Notes: generated from the letters alone by a model not told the origin. Counted from the first letter of the stretch, positions 17,793-27,561 are shown. The stretch is 64,000 bases of DNA from Acinetobacter sp. ANC 3813 (GCF_002135435.1 NZ_NEGK01000006.1:62001-126000); one strand, 5' to 3'. Numbers and translations are program-made.

Positions 17793-18571
17793 TAAACACC
17801 TCCAAACATGACCGCAGTCAACACAAAATCAAAACCTAATACACACAGCGACGAATACACCACAGTCCGAGTGGTTGATGTCGCAATTCCTTCAGAGGTC
17901 GGCTCACAGGCATAGCCTTGATAGACCGCGATCCCCGTGCAAATAAATGCAAACACAAAACTTTTAATAATGGTGCCGTTAAACACATCTTTATAAAACT
18001 GTACGGCATTTTCCATGCCGCTCCAGTAAGAGCCTTCATCTGCGCCAAGGAAATCCACCCCGACCATTTTGCCGCCCATAATGCCTACCGCAGCAAAAAT
18101 CACTGACAGCATCGGCAAGCTGAAAATACCTGCCCATAAACGCGGTGAAATCACCCGTTTTAATGGATCGACACCAATCATCTCCATACTGGACAGCTGC
18201 TCAGTTGCTTTCATTAAGCCAATTTCAGCAGTCAAAGCGGAACCGGCACGGCCAGCGAAAAGCAAAGCCGCAACAACAGGCGCCAACTCACGCAGCAAGG
18301 TTAATGACACCGCAGCGCCCAGCATCGCTTCACTGCCAAAGGTCACCAAAATGCTGTACATCTGCAGGCCCAGCACCGCGCCAATAAATAAGCCTGACAC
18401 CACAATAATCAGCAGTGACATCACACCGACACGATACATCTGGTAAATGAACAGCTGAACACCCAGCCAAGTTGGCAAAGAAAACAGCACCTGCAGCAGC
18501 ATCAGCGCTGCTGTGCCTATACCGCGCACGCGCTCTATCACGCGGCGGCCTAATGAAGCAATCGCATTCAT
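17792..18571 (-). CDS. mlaE: MlaE, ABC permease of the Mla system
   Basis: 259 residues of the MlaE/YrbE permease family. Hydrophobic helices include [20 protein letters not shown] and [14 protein letters not shown], and [20 protein letters not shown] is the conserved family motif. Two copies in the complex form the inner-membrane core under the MlaD ring. The start overlaps the mlaF stop as ATGA, and its stop overlaps the mlaD start, so the three genes are tightly coupled. Confidence 0.95.
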   Translation of the reverse strand: MNAIASLGRRVIERVRGIGTAALMLLQVLFSLPTWLGVQLFIYQMYRVGVMSLLIIVVSGLFIGAVLGLQMYSILVTFGSEAMLGAAVSLTLLRELAPVVAALLFAGRAGSALTAEIGLMKATEQLSSMEMIGVDPLKRVISPRLWAGIFSLPMLSVIFAAVGIMGGKMVGVDFLGADEGSYWSGMENAVQFYKDVFNGTIIKSFVFAFICTGIAVYQGYACEPTSEGIATSTTRTVVYSSLCVLGFDFVLTAVMFGGV

Positions 18572-19386
18572 TGATTCACCTCATGACTTAAATACGGCTG
18601 ATGACTGAATTGATAATCGACAGGGCCTTCAACTGAACCCGTCAGGAATTGGCGGACAAATGGCGAAGCATGTGTTTTCAGCTGTTCAGGCGTACCTTCA
18701 CCCTGCACTTTGCCTTCGGCAACCACATAGATATAGTCTGCAATTGACAATGTTTCCGCCACATCATGCGAAACAATAATGGTGGTTAAGTCCAAAGCTT
18801 CACGCAACGAACGGATCAGGCGGGTTAATACCCCCATCACGATCGGGTCTTGTCCGGCAAAGGGCTCATCATACATAATCAGTTCTGGATCCAATGCAAT
18901 TGCACGCGCCAAAGCGACCCGGCGGTTCATCCCGCCTGACAGCTCAGAAGGCATCATTTGCTCTGAACCGCGCAATCCGACTGATTCCAGTTTCAGCGCC
19001 ACCATCTCGGCAATTAAATGCTCTGGGAGTTTAGTGTGCGCGCGTATTGGAAAAGCGACATTTTCATAAACAGACATATCGGTAAACAAAGCGCCGCTTT
19101 GAAACAGCATGCCCATTCGCGCGCGCGCGGCAAAAAGTTCTGCACGCGACATCAATGCAATGTTTTTTCCATCCAGCAGTATTTCACCCTGATCAGGGGT
19201 CAGTTGACCGCCAATCAAACGCAATAAAGTCGTTTTACCTGTACCGGAAGGTCCCATTATGGCCGTAATCTGTCCGCGGCGGATTGTTAAACTGACATTG
19301 TCGTAAATGACGCGCTCGCCCCGCTTAAAGCTCAAATTTTTCACTTCAATCAGTGATTGAGCCTGCTGGGGTATTTGGTTATTCAT
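18568..19386 (-). CDS. mlaF: MlaF, ATPase of the Mla system
   Basis: 272 residues. Walker [14 protein letters not shown] (about 44-57), signature [14 protein letters not shown] (about 149), Walker [12 protein letters not shown] and the switch His in IIVSHD are all present. The variant signature LSGGM is typical of MlaF rather than LSGGQ. It powers phospholipid movement that keeps the outer-membrane leaflet asymmetric. It is the first gene of the operon. The C-terminus (residues about 240-272) extends past the ABC fold, as in MlaF dimers. Confidence 0.95.
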   Translation of the reverse strand: MNNQIPQQAQSLIEVKNLSFKRGERVIYDNVSLTIRRGQITAIMGPSGTGKTTLLRLIGGQLTPDQGEILLDGKNIALMSRAELFAARARMGMLFQSGALFTDMSVYENVAFPIRAHTKLPEHLIAEMVALKLESVGLRGSEQMMPSELSGGMNRRVALARAIALDPELIMYDEPFAGQDPIVMGVLTRLIRSLREALDLTTIIVSHDVAETLSIADYIYVVAEGKVQGEGTPEQLKTHASPFVRQFLTGSVEGPVDYQFSHQPYLSHEVNQ

Positions 19387-19531
19387 AGCTGAGCGTTTTC
19401 CTGCATTTTTTCAGCATGCATACTATAAAGGATTAGCGTATAAAATGTTACCACCGCAAACGATAAGTTGCGCTGGAATGCGGCTGTATTTTGTTTATTT
19501 TTTCCGCAGAATTTAATACTTTATATGAAGT

Positions 19532-19648
19532 TCAGTTAAAGTTGTTATACAGGTAATAAATAATATTGCAAATCAGCAGCGCCAAACCAATACAGCGCAG
19601 CGCCAGCGAAATACCTGTTTTTTTTAATTCAATAGATTCAGTATCCAT
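19532..19648 (-). CDS. Small single-span membrane protein, 38 residues
   Basis: A short minus-strand frame reads MDTESIELKKTGISLALRCI then a hydrophobic run GLALLICNIIYYLYNNFN and TGA. The layout (a charged N-terminus, one membrane helix of about 20 residues, a short polar end) looks like a real small membrane protein rather than noise. ATG at 19648 is used; an in-frame ATG two codons upstream is possible. No strong ribosome binding site is visible. It sits between the helicase terminator and mlaF, on the same strand as both, 145 bases upstream of mlaF. It may be independent or in the mla leader. Confidence 0.5.
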   Translation of the reverse strand: MDTESIELKKTGISLALRCIGLALLICNIIYYLYNNFN

Positions 19649-19710
19649 AATCATCAAAAAACTCAAAAAATATGAACCAGTATACATTTTATTCTATAAA
19701 GTGTGCAATA

Positions 19711-19740
19711 AAAAAAGCCAGTGTTTCCACTGGCTTTTTT
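19711..19740. terminator. Terminator downstream of the DEAD-box helicase gene
   Basis: AAAGCCAGTG pairs with CACTGGCTTT with long A and T flanks, 23 bases after the helicase stop on the minus strand. It can work in both directions. Confidence 0.85.
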
Positions 19741-19762
19741 ACTTTAAAGCTAAATTCTAGAC

Positions 19763-21658
19763 TTAGTCATTAAATTTACGGCGCGGACGGTCCGCATTGA
19801 ATTCACGCTTTGGACGGTCTTCGCCGCCAAAAGTACGCTTCGGACGATCTTCACCGCCAAAAGTACGTTTTGGACGATCATCAAAAGAACGCTGCGGACG
19901 GTCACCGAAACCGCCTTCACGGCGCGGAGCTGGACGGTCGCCAAAATCACGCTTTGGACGGTCGCCGAAGCTGCCTTCACGGCGCGGTTTGTAATCTACG
20001 CTGTTGCCACGGTTGTCATCATTCGAATTAAAACGCGGTTTATCGTTGAACCCACCTTCACGGCGCGGCGCTGGACGGTCACCGAAATCACGCTTTGGAC
20101 GGTCATCGAAAGAACGCTGCGGACGGTCACCAAAACCGCCTTCACGGCGCGGAGCTGGACGGTCGCCAAAATCACGCTTTGGACGGTCATCGAAAGAGCG
20201 TTGCGGACGGTCACCGAAACCGCCTTCACGGCGCGGACGATCTGAATTAAATTCGCGGCGCGGACGATCTTCGCCACCACCAAATGATGGACGATCACCA
20301 CGAGGTTTATCATCGTAGCTGCGACGTGGACGATCATCACCGCCTTCACGGCGTTTGAAGTTTGATTCACCTTCAAAACGACGACCGCCGCCAAAACCGC
20401 CACGACCGCCATCACGACCACCGCCGTTACGACCACGACCACCGCCATCACGACCGCGACCGCCGCCATCACGACTACCGCGTGCAGGAGGTGGAGATGG
20501 CTCAAGGCCTTCAATTTCAGATACTTCTAAACGAGCATCTAGGTAATCTTCTAGCGCACGGATTTTACCGCGTTCACGGTAAGTCGCTAAAGTGATTGCT
20601 TTACCAGTACGGCCAGCACGGCCAGTACGGCCAATACGGTGTACGTAGTCTTCGTTCTTCATTGGAAGGCCGAAGTTAATTACGTGAGAGATCGTTGGTA
20701 CGTCAAGACCACGTGCAGCTACGTCAGTAGCAACAAGGATTTTTGCGCGGCCTTCACGGATGCTGCGTAAACGGCGGTTACGTACAGTTTGCGGCATAGC
20801 ACCGTGAAGCGCTACAACAGAAAGACCAGCTTCTGCAAGCTCTTCAGCCAGCATGTCTGTATCTTCTTGAGTTGAAGCGAATACAACTGCTTGATCTACG
20901 TCTTCTTCATTCAACCAATGCGTCAGCAATTTTTTCTTGTGCTCGAAACCATCAGTCCAATGCAAAGTTTGCGTAATATCAGTATTTGTAGAATGACCAG
21001 TTTCGATCGCAATACGTTCTGGATCATTCATCATGCGTTCAGCAAGATTAATAATACGCGGCGCAAAAGTTGCAGAGAACATTAAAGTTTGCTTGCGGTT
21101 TGCAGCCAAATCGCTGATTGCTTCAAGGTCTTCAGAGAAACCTAGGTCAAGCATGCGGTCAGCTTCATCCACGATCAAAGCATCAACATTGTCTAGCTTG
21201 ATTTGACGGCGGTTTACAAGGTCAAGTAAACGGCCTGGAGTCGCAACAACAACTTGCGCGCCTTTTAATTGTTGGATTTGCTTACCAAAAGGCATACCGC
21301 CCATGATTGCAGCAACACGAACACCTTTCATGTGACGTACAAGAGCGATTGCATCTTGACATACTTGCTGTGCAAGTTCACGAGTAGGAGAAATAACAAG
21401 AATATTCGGTTGAGTTACTGCTTTCATACGGTCTTTAAATGAAACCAAAGTTTCTTGGCCAGCTAAACCGTTTAAAGTTGGAAGTAAGAAAGCAGCTGTT
21501 TTACCAGAACCTGTTTGGCTTGATACAAGAAGGTCTTTACCTTCTAAAGCAGCAGGAATTGACTGCTCTTGAACAGGAGTGGGAGCGGTAAAACCTAGCG
21601 TCTCAAGTGCTTGTTGAAGAGACAGGTCTAAAGAAAAATCAGCAAAAGTTTTGCTCAT
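19763..21658 (-). CDS. DEAD-box RNA helicase with repeat-rich basic tail
   Basis: About 631 residues. The core (1-370) has the Q motif FTAPTPVQEQSIP, SQTGSGKTAAF (I), PTRELAQQ (Ia), TPGRLLD (Ib), VDEADRMLD (II), FSATF (III), VATDVAARGLDVP (V) and HRIGRTGRAGRTG (VI). The tail from about 390 is rich in Arg, Gly and Asp and contains a 28-residue unit in tandem. Such enzymes unwind structured RNA in ribosome assembly and cold adaptation; RhlE or DeaD type cannot be told apart here. ATG at 21658 is preferred over GTG at 21670. A long leader with a strong promoter precedes it. Confidence 0.93.
   Translation of the reverse strand: MSKTFADFSLDLSLQQALETLGFTAPTPVQEQSIPAALEGKDLLVSSQTGSGKTAAFLLPTLNGLAGQETLVSFKDRMKAVTQPNILVISPTRELAQQVCQDAIALVRHMKGVRVAAIMGGMPFGKQIQQLKGAQVVVATPGRLLDLVNRRQIKLDNVDALIVDEADRMLDLGFSEDLEAISDLAANRKQTLMFSATFAPRIINLAERMMNDPERIAIETGHSTNTDITQTLHWTDGFEHKKKLLTHWLNEEDVDQAVVFASTQEDTDMLAEELAEAGLSVVALHGAMPQTVRNRRLRSIREGRAKILVATDVAARGLDVPTISHVINFGLPMKNEDYVHRIGRTGRAGRTGKAITLATYRERGKIRALEDYLDARLEVSEIEGLEPSPPPARGSRDGGGRGRDGGGRGRNGGGRDGGRGGFGGGRRFEGESNFKRREGGDDRPRRSYDDKPRGDRPSFGGGEDRPRREFNSDRPRREGGFGDRPQRSFDDRPKRDFGDRPAPRREGGFGDRPQRSFDDRPKRDFGDRPAPRREGGFNDKPRFNSNDDNRGNSVDYKPRREGSFGDRPKRDFGDRPAPRREGGFGDRPQRSFDDRPKRTFGGEDRPKRTFGGEDRPKREFNADRPRRKFND
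20056..20307. repeat. 84-bp tandem coding repeats in the helicase tail
   Basis: Near-identical units begin at 20056, 20140 and 20224 (84 bases, 28 codons), the last being partial before it diverges. Related shorter copies occur at about 19840-20000. Each unit encodes the pattern RRxGGFGDRPQRSFDDRPKR and then DFGDRPAP. The number of copies probably varies between strains by slippage or recombination. Confidence 0.8.
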
Positions 21659-21670
21659 AGAGATATTCAC

Positions 21671-21925
21671 CCTAATGTGGGTGCTCCATTAAATATATGG
21701 TCTGATGGACATCGGCAAAAAGCGGCACAGCAATAAACGCTGAAAATATAGAGTCAGCGGCGATCCGAGAACGACGATGCGTATAACGCACACATGATTA
21801 CAGCCGCAACCTGAAGGAATCGCTTAAGCGATTGGGTGGGGCGCGAAAAATTGTCCTCTCTTTGGACCGGACGCGCATACACAATATAGAAGAGAATGTT
21901 CAGGTAATGAACGAATTAAGTGCGT
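21671..21925 (-). promoter_or_regulatory. Long 5' leader of the helicase gene
   Basis: From the predicted start site near 21925 to the helicase start there are about 255-265 untranslated bases with no convincing ORF. It includes a perfect 16-base palindrome (AATCGCTTAAGCGATT, 21818-21833) and several GC-rich short complementary runs. Long structured leaders are known for cold-shock helicase mRNAs; that this one is regulatory is inference. Confidence 0.5.
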
Positions 21926-21931
21926 GGGCGG

Positions 21932-21959
21932 ATTATAGCAGGATATTTAATAATGTCAC
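21932..21959 (-). promoter_or_regulatory. Sigma-70-type promoter for the helicase
   Basis: On the minus strand GTGACA (21959-21954) and a perfect TATAAT (21937-21932) are separated by 16 bases. It is the best promoter match I noticed in the window. Confidence 0.65.
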
Positions 21960-22272
21960 GAAGTTTTATTGTTTTTTCCTGTTTCTATCCTAAACAGGCG
22001 TGCGATTGCATGATAAATAGCTAAAAGACCTCATTATTTTATAATTCCATTATTTTTTATTATCCTCAAGAAGCATCCGTCCCGACATCGCATAGCCATA
22101 TAGAAAATAACATTTGAGCCAGCAATACTTTTAGCGCAGGCTGCTAAATGAATGATCACGCTGCATCCAGATCATATAAATGACTGACTGCGTCAATTAA
22201 AACCCCTGCTGGTCCTGAATTAGGATTCGAGTTAATACACTCCGCCTATACAATAATTATGTTCAATAGCAT
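21960..22272. other. Intergenic stretch without an assigned gene
   Basis: AT-rich spacer between the helicase promoter and the suhB terminator. On the minus strand a 26-codon frame ending at about 22157 (with GPAGVLIDAVSHLYDLDAA) reads like protein but has no start codon. I cannot support a gene here. Confidence 0.4.
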
Positions 22273-22296
22273 AAAAAACCCTCAATAATGAGGGTT
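22273..22296 (-). terminator. Terminator after suhB
   Basis: AACCCTC/GAGGGTT hairpin with the T run on the minus strand, about 35 bases past the suhB stop. Confidence 0.8.
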
Positions 22297-22330
22297 CCTT
22301 ATAAACTCGAACTGCGTCGCAGGCAAAGGC

Positions 22331-23161
22331 TTATTTAGCCGCTTCGCCCCAAGCAGGTACAACTGCTTGCATTAACGGTTTCAGCATTTTCATAGAACAA
22401 GCGATCACTTGACCGTTTTCCATAGAATCTGAACCGCCGCGCGCATCAACCACTGTACCGCCCGCTTCTTTCACGATTAATTCGCCCGCTGCGATATCCC
22501 AAGGCTTTAAGCCAAGTTCAAAGTAGCCATCTAAACGGCCCGCTGCAACATAAGCCAAATCCAGCGCTGCAGAACCTGAACGGCGGTATTGCGCGCCTGC
22601 TTCAGTAACATTCAGCAATGAATTAAAATGATTTTTTGCATAAGAGACAACTTCACCATTGCGCACTTTACGGAACGCATGGCCTACACCCATAAAGGTA
22701 TTGTCTAAGCTGTCTTTAACATTCACACGAATACGGCGCTGGTTCAACATTGCACCGCGGCCGCGGCTTGCAGAGAATAATTCATCTTTTACAGGGTCAT
22801 AAATGACACCGTGCTGTGTTACACCTTTGTGCTGTACAGCAATAGATACGCAGAAATGAGGGAAACCATTAATAAAGTTCAGTGTGCCATCAAGCGGATC
22901 GATCACCCAGCACCAATCTGCATCATGACCTTTGCCTTCTTGAAAACCAAACTCTTCGCCTAGGAAGCTGTGGTTTTTATAGCTTTTGCGCAGTGTATCG
23001 ATTGTCAGCTGCTCAATGTAGCGGTCTACACGAGTGACTGGGCCATCGATACCTTTTTCTTCGACTTGCAGATCGAGTTTATGACGATTTTGATGCGCTT
23101 TTAAAAGCTCTTGACCAACTAATTGAGCCGCACGCGCAGCCATCACCACCATAGGTTCCAT
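22331..23161 (-). CDS. suhB: Inositol-1-monophosphatase family protein SuhB
   Basis: 276 residues. The metal-binding motifs of the family are complete: GEEFGF (Glu ligand, about 69), VIDPLDGTLNFINGFPHF (about 86-103) and the C-terminal KPWDIAAGELIVKEAGG (about 218-235). Besides its phosphatase activity, SuhB in gammaproteobacteria takes part in rRNA antitermination complexes. It has its own terminator, and the dxs terminator lies directly upstream. Confidence 0.93.
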   Translation of the reverse strand: MEPMVVMAARAAQLVGQELLKAHQNRHKLDLQVEEKGIDGPVTRVDRYIEQLTIDTLRKSYKNHSFLGEEFGFQEGKGHDADWCWVIDPLDGTLNFINGFPHFCVSIAVQHKGVTQHGVIYDPVKDELFSASRGRGAMLNQRRIRVNVKDSLDNTFMGVGHAFRKVRNGEVVSYAKNHFNSLLNVTEAGAQYRRSGSAALDLAYVAAGRLDGYFELGLKPWDIAAGELIVKEAGGTVVDARGGSDSMENGQVIACSMKMLKPLMQAVVPAWGEAAK

Positions 23162-23206
23162 TGAACACCCACTACAAATTTGAAGACACTGATAAAGAAT
23201 AATGCA

Positions 23207-23244
23207 TAAAAGCCCAGATATTTTAGCAAATATCTGGGCTTTTA
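23207..23244 (-). terminator. Terminator after dxs
   Basis: A 17-bp almost perfect stem (AAGCCCAGATATTT with its complement) and flanking T/A runs, placed between the dxs stop and the suhB start. Confidence 0.85.
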
Positions 23245-23277
23245 GGGAAAAAAATGTTTCTAAAATTTATGGCCAGC

Positions 23278-25185
23278 TTAGCGCGCGATGTGCAGCGCCT
23301 TTTGCCAAGCCTGTTCGATTGAATTTTCAATGCCTTTAGCATCCAATCCTGCTTGCTGCAGCATCTGTCCATGCGTCGCCTGATGCAGGAACTCATCGTT
23401 CAAGCCTAAATTGCACATTGGCTTCACAATTTGCGCTTTGGCTAAATATTCATTCACCGCACTGCCCGCGCCGCCCATCACTGCATGTTCTTCTACAGTA
23501 ATAAATAGCACAGTGCTGTCCGCAATCGATTCAATCAACTGCTCATCCAAGGGTTTGACGTAGCGCATATTTACCACGCGCACCGCTACATCATGCTGAG
23601 CCGCAAAGGCTTCAGCCGCCTGCAGCGATGCTTGAACACGGCTGCCAAAGGCCAACACAGATACATATTCATCATGCTGTTCATTGAATACAGCAATGGT
23701 TTCCGCTTTACCAATTTCCATCGCTGTCATTTGGTTTTGGATTATCACACCTAAGCCATTGCCTCGCGGATAGCGCACAGCTGCTGGCCCCTTATGCAAA
23801 TATGCGGTATGCAGCATTTGGCGGCATTCATTCTCGTCTTTTGGCGCCATAATCACAATATTGGGAATCGTGCGCATGTAAGCATAATCATAAGCGCCAG
23901 CATGCGTTGGCCCGTCTTCACCGACCAGTCCAGCACGGTCAATACCGAAAGTGACATCCAGATTCTGCAAAGCGACATCATGCACAAGCTGATCATAGCC
24001 GCGCTGCAGGAAGGTTGAATAAATCGCAACAACAGGTTTTAGACCTTCACATGCCATCCCCGCTGCCAAAGTCACCGCATGCTGTTCTGCAATCGCCACA
24101 TCAAAATAGCGTTCAGGGAATTGCTGAGCAAACTTTACCATGCCTGAGCCTTCGCACATGGCCGGGGTAATCGCAATTAAACGCTCGTCTTGCGCCGCTT
24201 CATCACATAGCCACTGACCAAATACATCTGAATATTTAGGCGCAGTATTGACTGCTGCAGGCGCATTGATTTTGCTGATGGCGTGATATTTGATTTGATC
24301 TGCTTCGGCTGGCGCAAAGCCTTTGCCTTTTTTGGTATAAATATGAATTAAACGCGGGCCTGAACGCTTTTTCAGCGCCTCAAAAACTTGTGTCAGCTGG
24401 CGTACATCGTGACCGTCAAATGGCCCGAAATAATCAAAGCCCACTGCTTTAAATAAGTTATCTGCCGCATCAGTCGCAGAACTGTGCAGGCGGGAATTAT
24501 AATTCCACTCCGGATAAGGCTGAACAAAAGCTTCACCATCTTCAGAGATATTAATCGATTCACCGCGCTCCCACAGCGCAGCCAAGTGCTTCGCAAAACC
24601 GCCAGTGCTGCATGAAATCGACATATCATTGTCGTTCAGCACCACCATCAAGTCTGCATTGTGCGCAACAGCATCGTTCATCGCCTCAAAAGCCATGCCT
24701 GCGGTCATTGCGCCGTCACCGACAATCGCAACTACATCGCATGGGTCTTTTTGATAACGGCGCGCAAGAGACATGCCTAGACCAGCAGAAATAGCAGTCG
24801 ACGAATGGCCAACACCAAAAGTGTCAAATTCTGATTCTTCACGTGCTGGGAATGCAGCTAAACCATCTTTAGAGCGGATGGTTACCAGCTGTTCACGGCG
24901 CCCAGTCAGCGCTTTATGCGGATAAGCCTGATGACCCACATCCCAAATTAATCGGTCATGCGGGGTATTAAAGCTATAGTGCAAAGCGACGGTCAGCTCA
25001 ATCACGCCAAGGTTGGCGCCAAAGTGCCCGCCGCTTTGTCCAGCTGCATACAAAATGAATTGACGCAGTTCATCCGCCACCTGCTCAAGCTGGCTGCGCT
25101 CAAGCAAACGGAGCTGCTGCGGATGATCAATCGTATCCAGCAGCGGTGTATTCGGACGATGAGACGGTATTTCTGTATACAGCAT
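23278..25185 (-). CDS. dxs: 1-deoxy-D-xylulose-5-phosphate synthase
   Basis: TPP enzyme that condenses pyruvate with glyceraldehyde-3-phosphate, the first step of the MEP isoprenoid pathway; DXP also feeds thiamine and pyridoxal. About 635 residues, the normal size. Seen: [32 protein letters not shown], the TPP motif [19 protein letters not shown], then [10 protein letters not shown] in the transketolase-like middle domain and the C-terminal domain. The frame extends to a TTG at 25215, but ATG at 25185 ([16 protein letters not shown]) matches the normal family start. It ends with a strong terminator, so suhB is a separate unit. Confidence 0.96.
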   Translation of the reverse strand: MLYTEIPSHRPNTPLLDTIDHPQQLRLLERSQLEQVADELRQFILYAAGQSGGHFGANLGVIELTVALHYSFNTPHDRLIWDVGHQAYPHKALTGRREQLVTIRSKDGLAAFPAREESEFDTFGVGHSSTAISAGLGMSLARRYQKDPCDVVAIVGDGAMTAGMAFEAMNDAVAHNADLMVVLNDNDMSISCSTGGFAKHLAALWERGESINISEDGEAFVQPYPEWNYNSRLHSSATDAADNLFKAVGFDYFGPFDGHDVRQLTQVFEALKKRSGPRLIHIYTKKGKGFAPAEADQIKYHAISKINAPAAVNTAPKYSDVFGQWLCDEAAQDERLIAITPAMCEGSGMVKFAQQFPERYFDVAIAEQHAVTLAAGMACEGLKPVVAIYSTFLQRGYDQLVHDVALQNLDVTFGIDRAGLVGEDGPTHAGAYDYAYMRTIPNIVIMAPKDENECRQMLHTAYLHKGPAAVRYPRGNGLGVIIQNQMTAMEIGKAETIAVFNEQHDEYVSVLAFGSRVQASLQAAEAFAAQHDVAVRVVNMRYVKPLDEQLIESIADSTVLFITVEEHAVMGGAGSAVNEYLAKAQIVKPMCNLGLNDEFLHQATHGQMLQQAGLDAKGIENSIEQAWQKALHIAR

Positions 25186-25336
25186 AATATGGCAAAGCCT
25201 TCTAAAGCCTGGCAATTCCTAAGCTAGGTCAAATGGATATCCGATCATACTGTCGGATTGTATCACCTGCAATCAGCCATATTTCTAGCGTTGCAATTTT
25301 GAACAGCAGTCAAAACTGGGTGTTTGTAGAGTGTTG

Positions 25337-25357
25337 CAGATTATCCTGAATAATCTG
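25337..25357. repeat. Perfect inverted repeat upstream of ribA
   Basis: CAGATTAT and ATAATCTG flank CCTGA. It lies in the divergent dxs-ribA gap, about 130 bases before ribA. It could be an operator or a small hairpin. I see no FMN-riboswitch pattern here. Confidence 0.35.
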
Positions 25358-25493
25358 ACTATTTATCAACTATTATCGTTCGCTTTATACAAAAAAGAAA
25401 ATGTTCTGCATAAATTCATCGTTGCTATTCTACCAATGTCCAAGCATTACGCTATACTTTAGTCAATTTATGAACGAAGAAACGGGTTTAACA

Positions 25494-26096
25494 GTGCCTA
25501 TAGAGTTTGTCGCAACATCGAGATTACCTACTGCATTTGGCGAATTTAACATTACAGTATTCCAAGATCCTGAAACTGGCGAAGAACATGTGGCACTCTC
25601 TAAAGGTCTGGAAAAAGCCCCAGAAGGCCCTGTCTTGGTCCGCATTCACTCGGAATGCTTGACTGGCGATGCCTTTGCATCATTAAAATGCGACTGCGGT
25701 CCGCAATTGCAGGCCACGCAAAAACTGATTAATGAAGCAGGACAAGGCGTAATTTTATACCTGCGCCAAGAAGGCCGAGGCATTGGTTTAACCAATAAAA
25801 TCCGCGCTTATGCTTTGCAGGATCAGGGCCATGATACCGTGGACGCCAACTTAATGCTGAACCTGCCAGCTGATGCGCGCCGCTATGATATGTGCAATAT
25901 CATGCTGGATCATTTGCACATTAAAGACGTTCGCCTGATTACCAACAATCCCCTAAAGATTAAAGCGCTGACTGATCTGGGTGTAAATGTTGTAGATCGC
26001 GTTGCCTTGACCGTTGGTCTAAATCCATTCAATGAAGCCTATTTAAAAACCAAACATGAGCGCATGTCGCATATGTATGATAAGGATGATTTTTAA
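25494..26096 (+). CDS. ribA: GTP cyclohydrolase II
   Basis: Opens the GTP ring to start riboflavin synthesis. Zinc ligands are in [17 protein letters not shown] (about 51-67), catalytic residues in [20 protein letters not shown], and the ending is [15 protein letters not shown] stand-alone RibA of about 200 residues with no RibB domain. Alignment with E. coli RibA places the start at the GTG beginning [18 protein letters not shown]; an in-frame ATG at 25470 would add eight residues and is equally possible, since neither has a strong Shine-Dalgarno sequence. It is divergent from dxs. Confidence 0.93.
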   Translation: MPIEFVATSRLPTAFGEFNITVFQDPETGEEHVALSKGLEKAPEGPVLVRIHSECLTGDAFASLKCDCGPQLQATQKLINEAGQGVILYLRQEGRGIGLTNKIRAYALQDQGHDTVDANLMLNLPADARRYDMCNIMLDHLHIKDVRLITNNPLKIKALTDLGVNVVDRVALTVGLNPFNEAYLKTKHERMSHMYDKDDF

Positions 26097-26117
26097 AAGT
26101 CCTCGAAATTCTCCATA

Positions 26118-26195
26118 AATTAATCCCTCCAAACCTCCCTTTACAAAGGGAGGCTTTTCCCCTCTTTGATAAAGAGGGGTTCGGGGAGATTCAAA
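26118..26195. repeat. Composite palindromic intergenic element
   Basis: Two hairpins stand side by side: CCTCCCTTT/AAAGGGAGG (26135-26154) and CCCTCTTT/AAAGAGGG (26160-26178), flanked by ATCCCTCC on the left and GGGGAGATT on the right, which are themselves roughly complementary. The whole can fold as one large cruciform. It has the look of a dispersed repeat, and may also terminate ribA and hemN, which converge here. Confidence 0.6.
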
Positions 26196-27561
26196 TCGTC
26201 ATAGAAAAAATCCGGCTCTGCGGCATTTTACGTTTTAAATGCAAGTCAAACGCCATGCAGGTATTGCGTACAAACGGTTTGCCCTGTTCAGTCACCTGAA
26301 TATTTTTCTCATGAATCTGCAGCAAACCATCCTGCTGCATCTCTGCCAGCTGTTCCAGCACTTGCCCTAATTCAGGGAAAGCCTGCGATGGCTCATGCCA
26401 TGACGTTTGAAAGCTGCACATCAAATTTAAAATATGCTTACGGATCACCAAGTCTTCTGCAGACAACACATGCCCGCGGTAGACCGGGATTTCGTTCTGC
26501 TCCAAACGCACATAATAATCTTCTAATTTCTTTTCATTTTGTGCAAAACTGTACCAGCTGTCGCTGATGGATGACATGCCCAGCCCAATCATTACTTGAG
26601 TTTTTGAGGCGGTATAACCCATAAAGTTGCGGTGCAGGCTGCCCTCTGCAAAGGCTTTGGCCATTTCGTCGGATGGCAGCGCAAAATGATCCATCCCAAT
26701 TTCATGGTAGCCATGCGCCAGCAGCTGCGCTTTGCCCTCTTCATAGCATTGGCGTTTCATTTCATCTTTAGGCACATCGGCATCTTTAAAGCCGCGCTGG
26801 CCATTGCCTTTGATCCACGGCACATGTGCATAGCTGTAAAAGGCCAAGCGGTCTGGCATCAGACGCTTGGTCTGATCAATGGTGTGCAGCACATCCTGCA
26901 AGCTTTGAAATGGCAAGCCAAAGACTAAATCATGCGAAATAGAGGTATAGCCAATTTCGCGCGCCCACTGCGTTACGCGCTCTACATTGTCATAAGGCTG
27001 AATGCGGTGAATGGCTTTTTGCACCGTTTCATTGTAGTCCTGCACCCCATAACTGACACGGCGGAAACCCAAGTCGTACAGCGCCTGCAAATGCTCACGG
27101 CTGGTATTATTGGGATGCCCCTCAAAACTAAATTCATGCTGCGGCGCAACTTCGGCTTTGCTCAGAATGCCTTGAATCAGCTGGGTTAAGTGCTCTGGTG
27201 CAAAAAAGGTTGGCGTGCCGCCGCCCAGATGAATTTCTTTAATCACCGGCGTGTCTTGCAGTAGCTCACAATACAGCTGCCATTCTTTTAACACGGCCTG
27301 AATATAGGGCTGCTCCATGTCATGCTTTTTGGTGACTTTTTTATGGCAGCCGCAAAAGGTGCAGAGGCTTTCACAAAATGGCAGATGAATATACAGACTA
27401 ATGCCTTCACTGCGGTTAGATTCATTAAAAGAGCGTTTCAGCGTCTGCTTCCAAATATCCAAAGAAAAGGATTGTTCGTCCCAATACGGCACAGTCGGAT
27501 AACTGGTATAGCGCGGTCCCGGCACATTGTACTTTTGAATAAGCGATTTTGCCTGCTGCAT
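26191..27561 (-). CDS. hemN: Oxygen-independent coproporphyrinogen III oxidase HemN
   Basis: Radical-SAM enzyme that decarboxylates coproporphyrinogen III without oxygen. About 456 residues. The N-terminus has VPGPRYTSYPTVPYW, typical of true HemN, followed by the cluster motif CESLCTFCGC (CxxxCxxCxC, about 60-70) and GGGTPTFF. The C-terminal HemN domain is present (about 365-440). ATG at 27561 is preferred over GTG at 27567 because GGGG is correctly placed before it. It is divergent from hemF, so the anaerobic and aerobic versions of the same haem step lie back to back. Confidence 0.95.
   Translation of the reverse strand: MQQAKSLIQKYNVPGPRYTSYPTVPYWDEQSFSLDIWKQTLKRSFNESNRSEGISLYIHLPFCESLCTFCGCHKKVTKKHDMEQPYIQAVLKEWQLYCELLQDTPVIKEIHLGGGTPTFFAPEHLTQLIQGILSKAEVAPQHEFSFEGHPNNTSREHLQALYDLGFRRVSYGVQDYNETVQKAIHRIQPYDNVERVTQWAREIGYTSISHDLVFGLPFQSLQDVLHTIDQTKRLMPDRLAFYSYAHVPWIKGNGQRGFKDADVPKDEMKRQCYEEGKAQLLAHGYHEIGMDHFALPSDEMAKAFAEGSLHRNFMGYTASKTQVMIGLGMSSISDSWYSFAQNEKKLEDYYVRLEQNEIPVYRGHVLSAEDLVIRKHILNLMCSFQTSWHEPSQAFPELGQVLEQLAEMQQDGLLQIHEKNIQVTEQGKPFVRNTCMAFDLHLKRKMPQSRIFSMTI

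Noticed and set aside
20056..20307. Regularly spaced repeats that could suggest a CRISPR array
   Set aside because: The units abut with no unique spacers, and stay in frame with a helicase tail.
20004..20595. Long plus-strand reading frames, rich in Arg and Pro, across the helicase tail
   Set aside because: They are the antisense reading of the GC-biased 84-base coding repeats of the helicase and show no start context or family features.
22100..22240. Minus-strand protein-like stretch in the spacer upstream of the helicase
   Set aside because: About 26 codons without a start codon, bounded by stops; too short to support as a gene or remnant.
25216..25493. FMN riboswitch upstream of ribA
   Set aside because: The conserved RFN blocks could not be found; only a short perfect hairpin is present.
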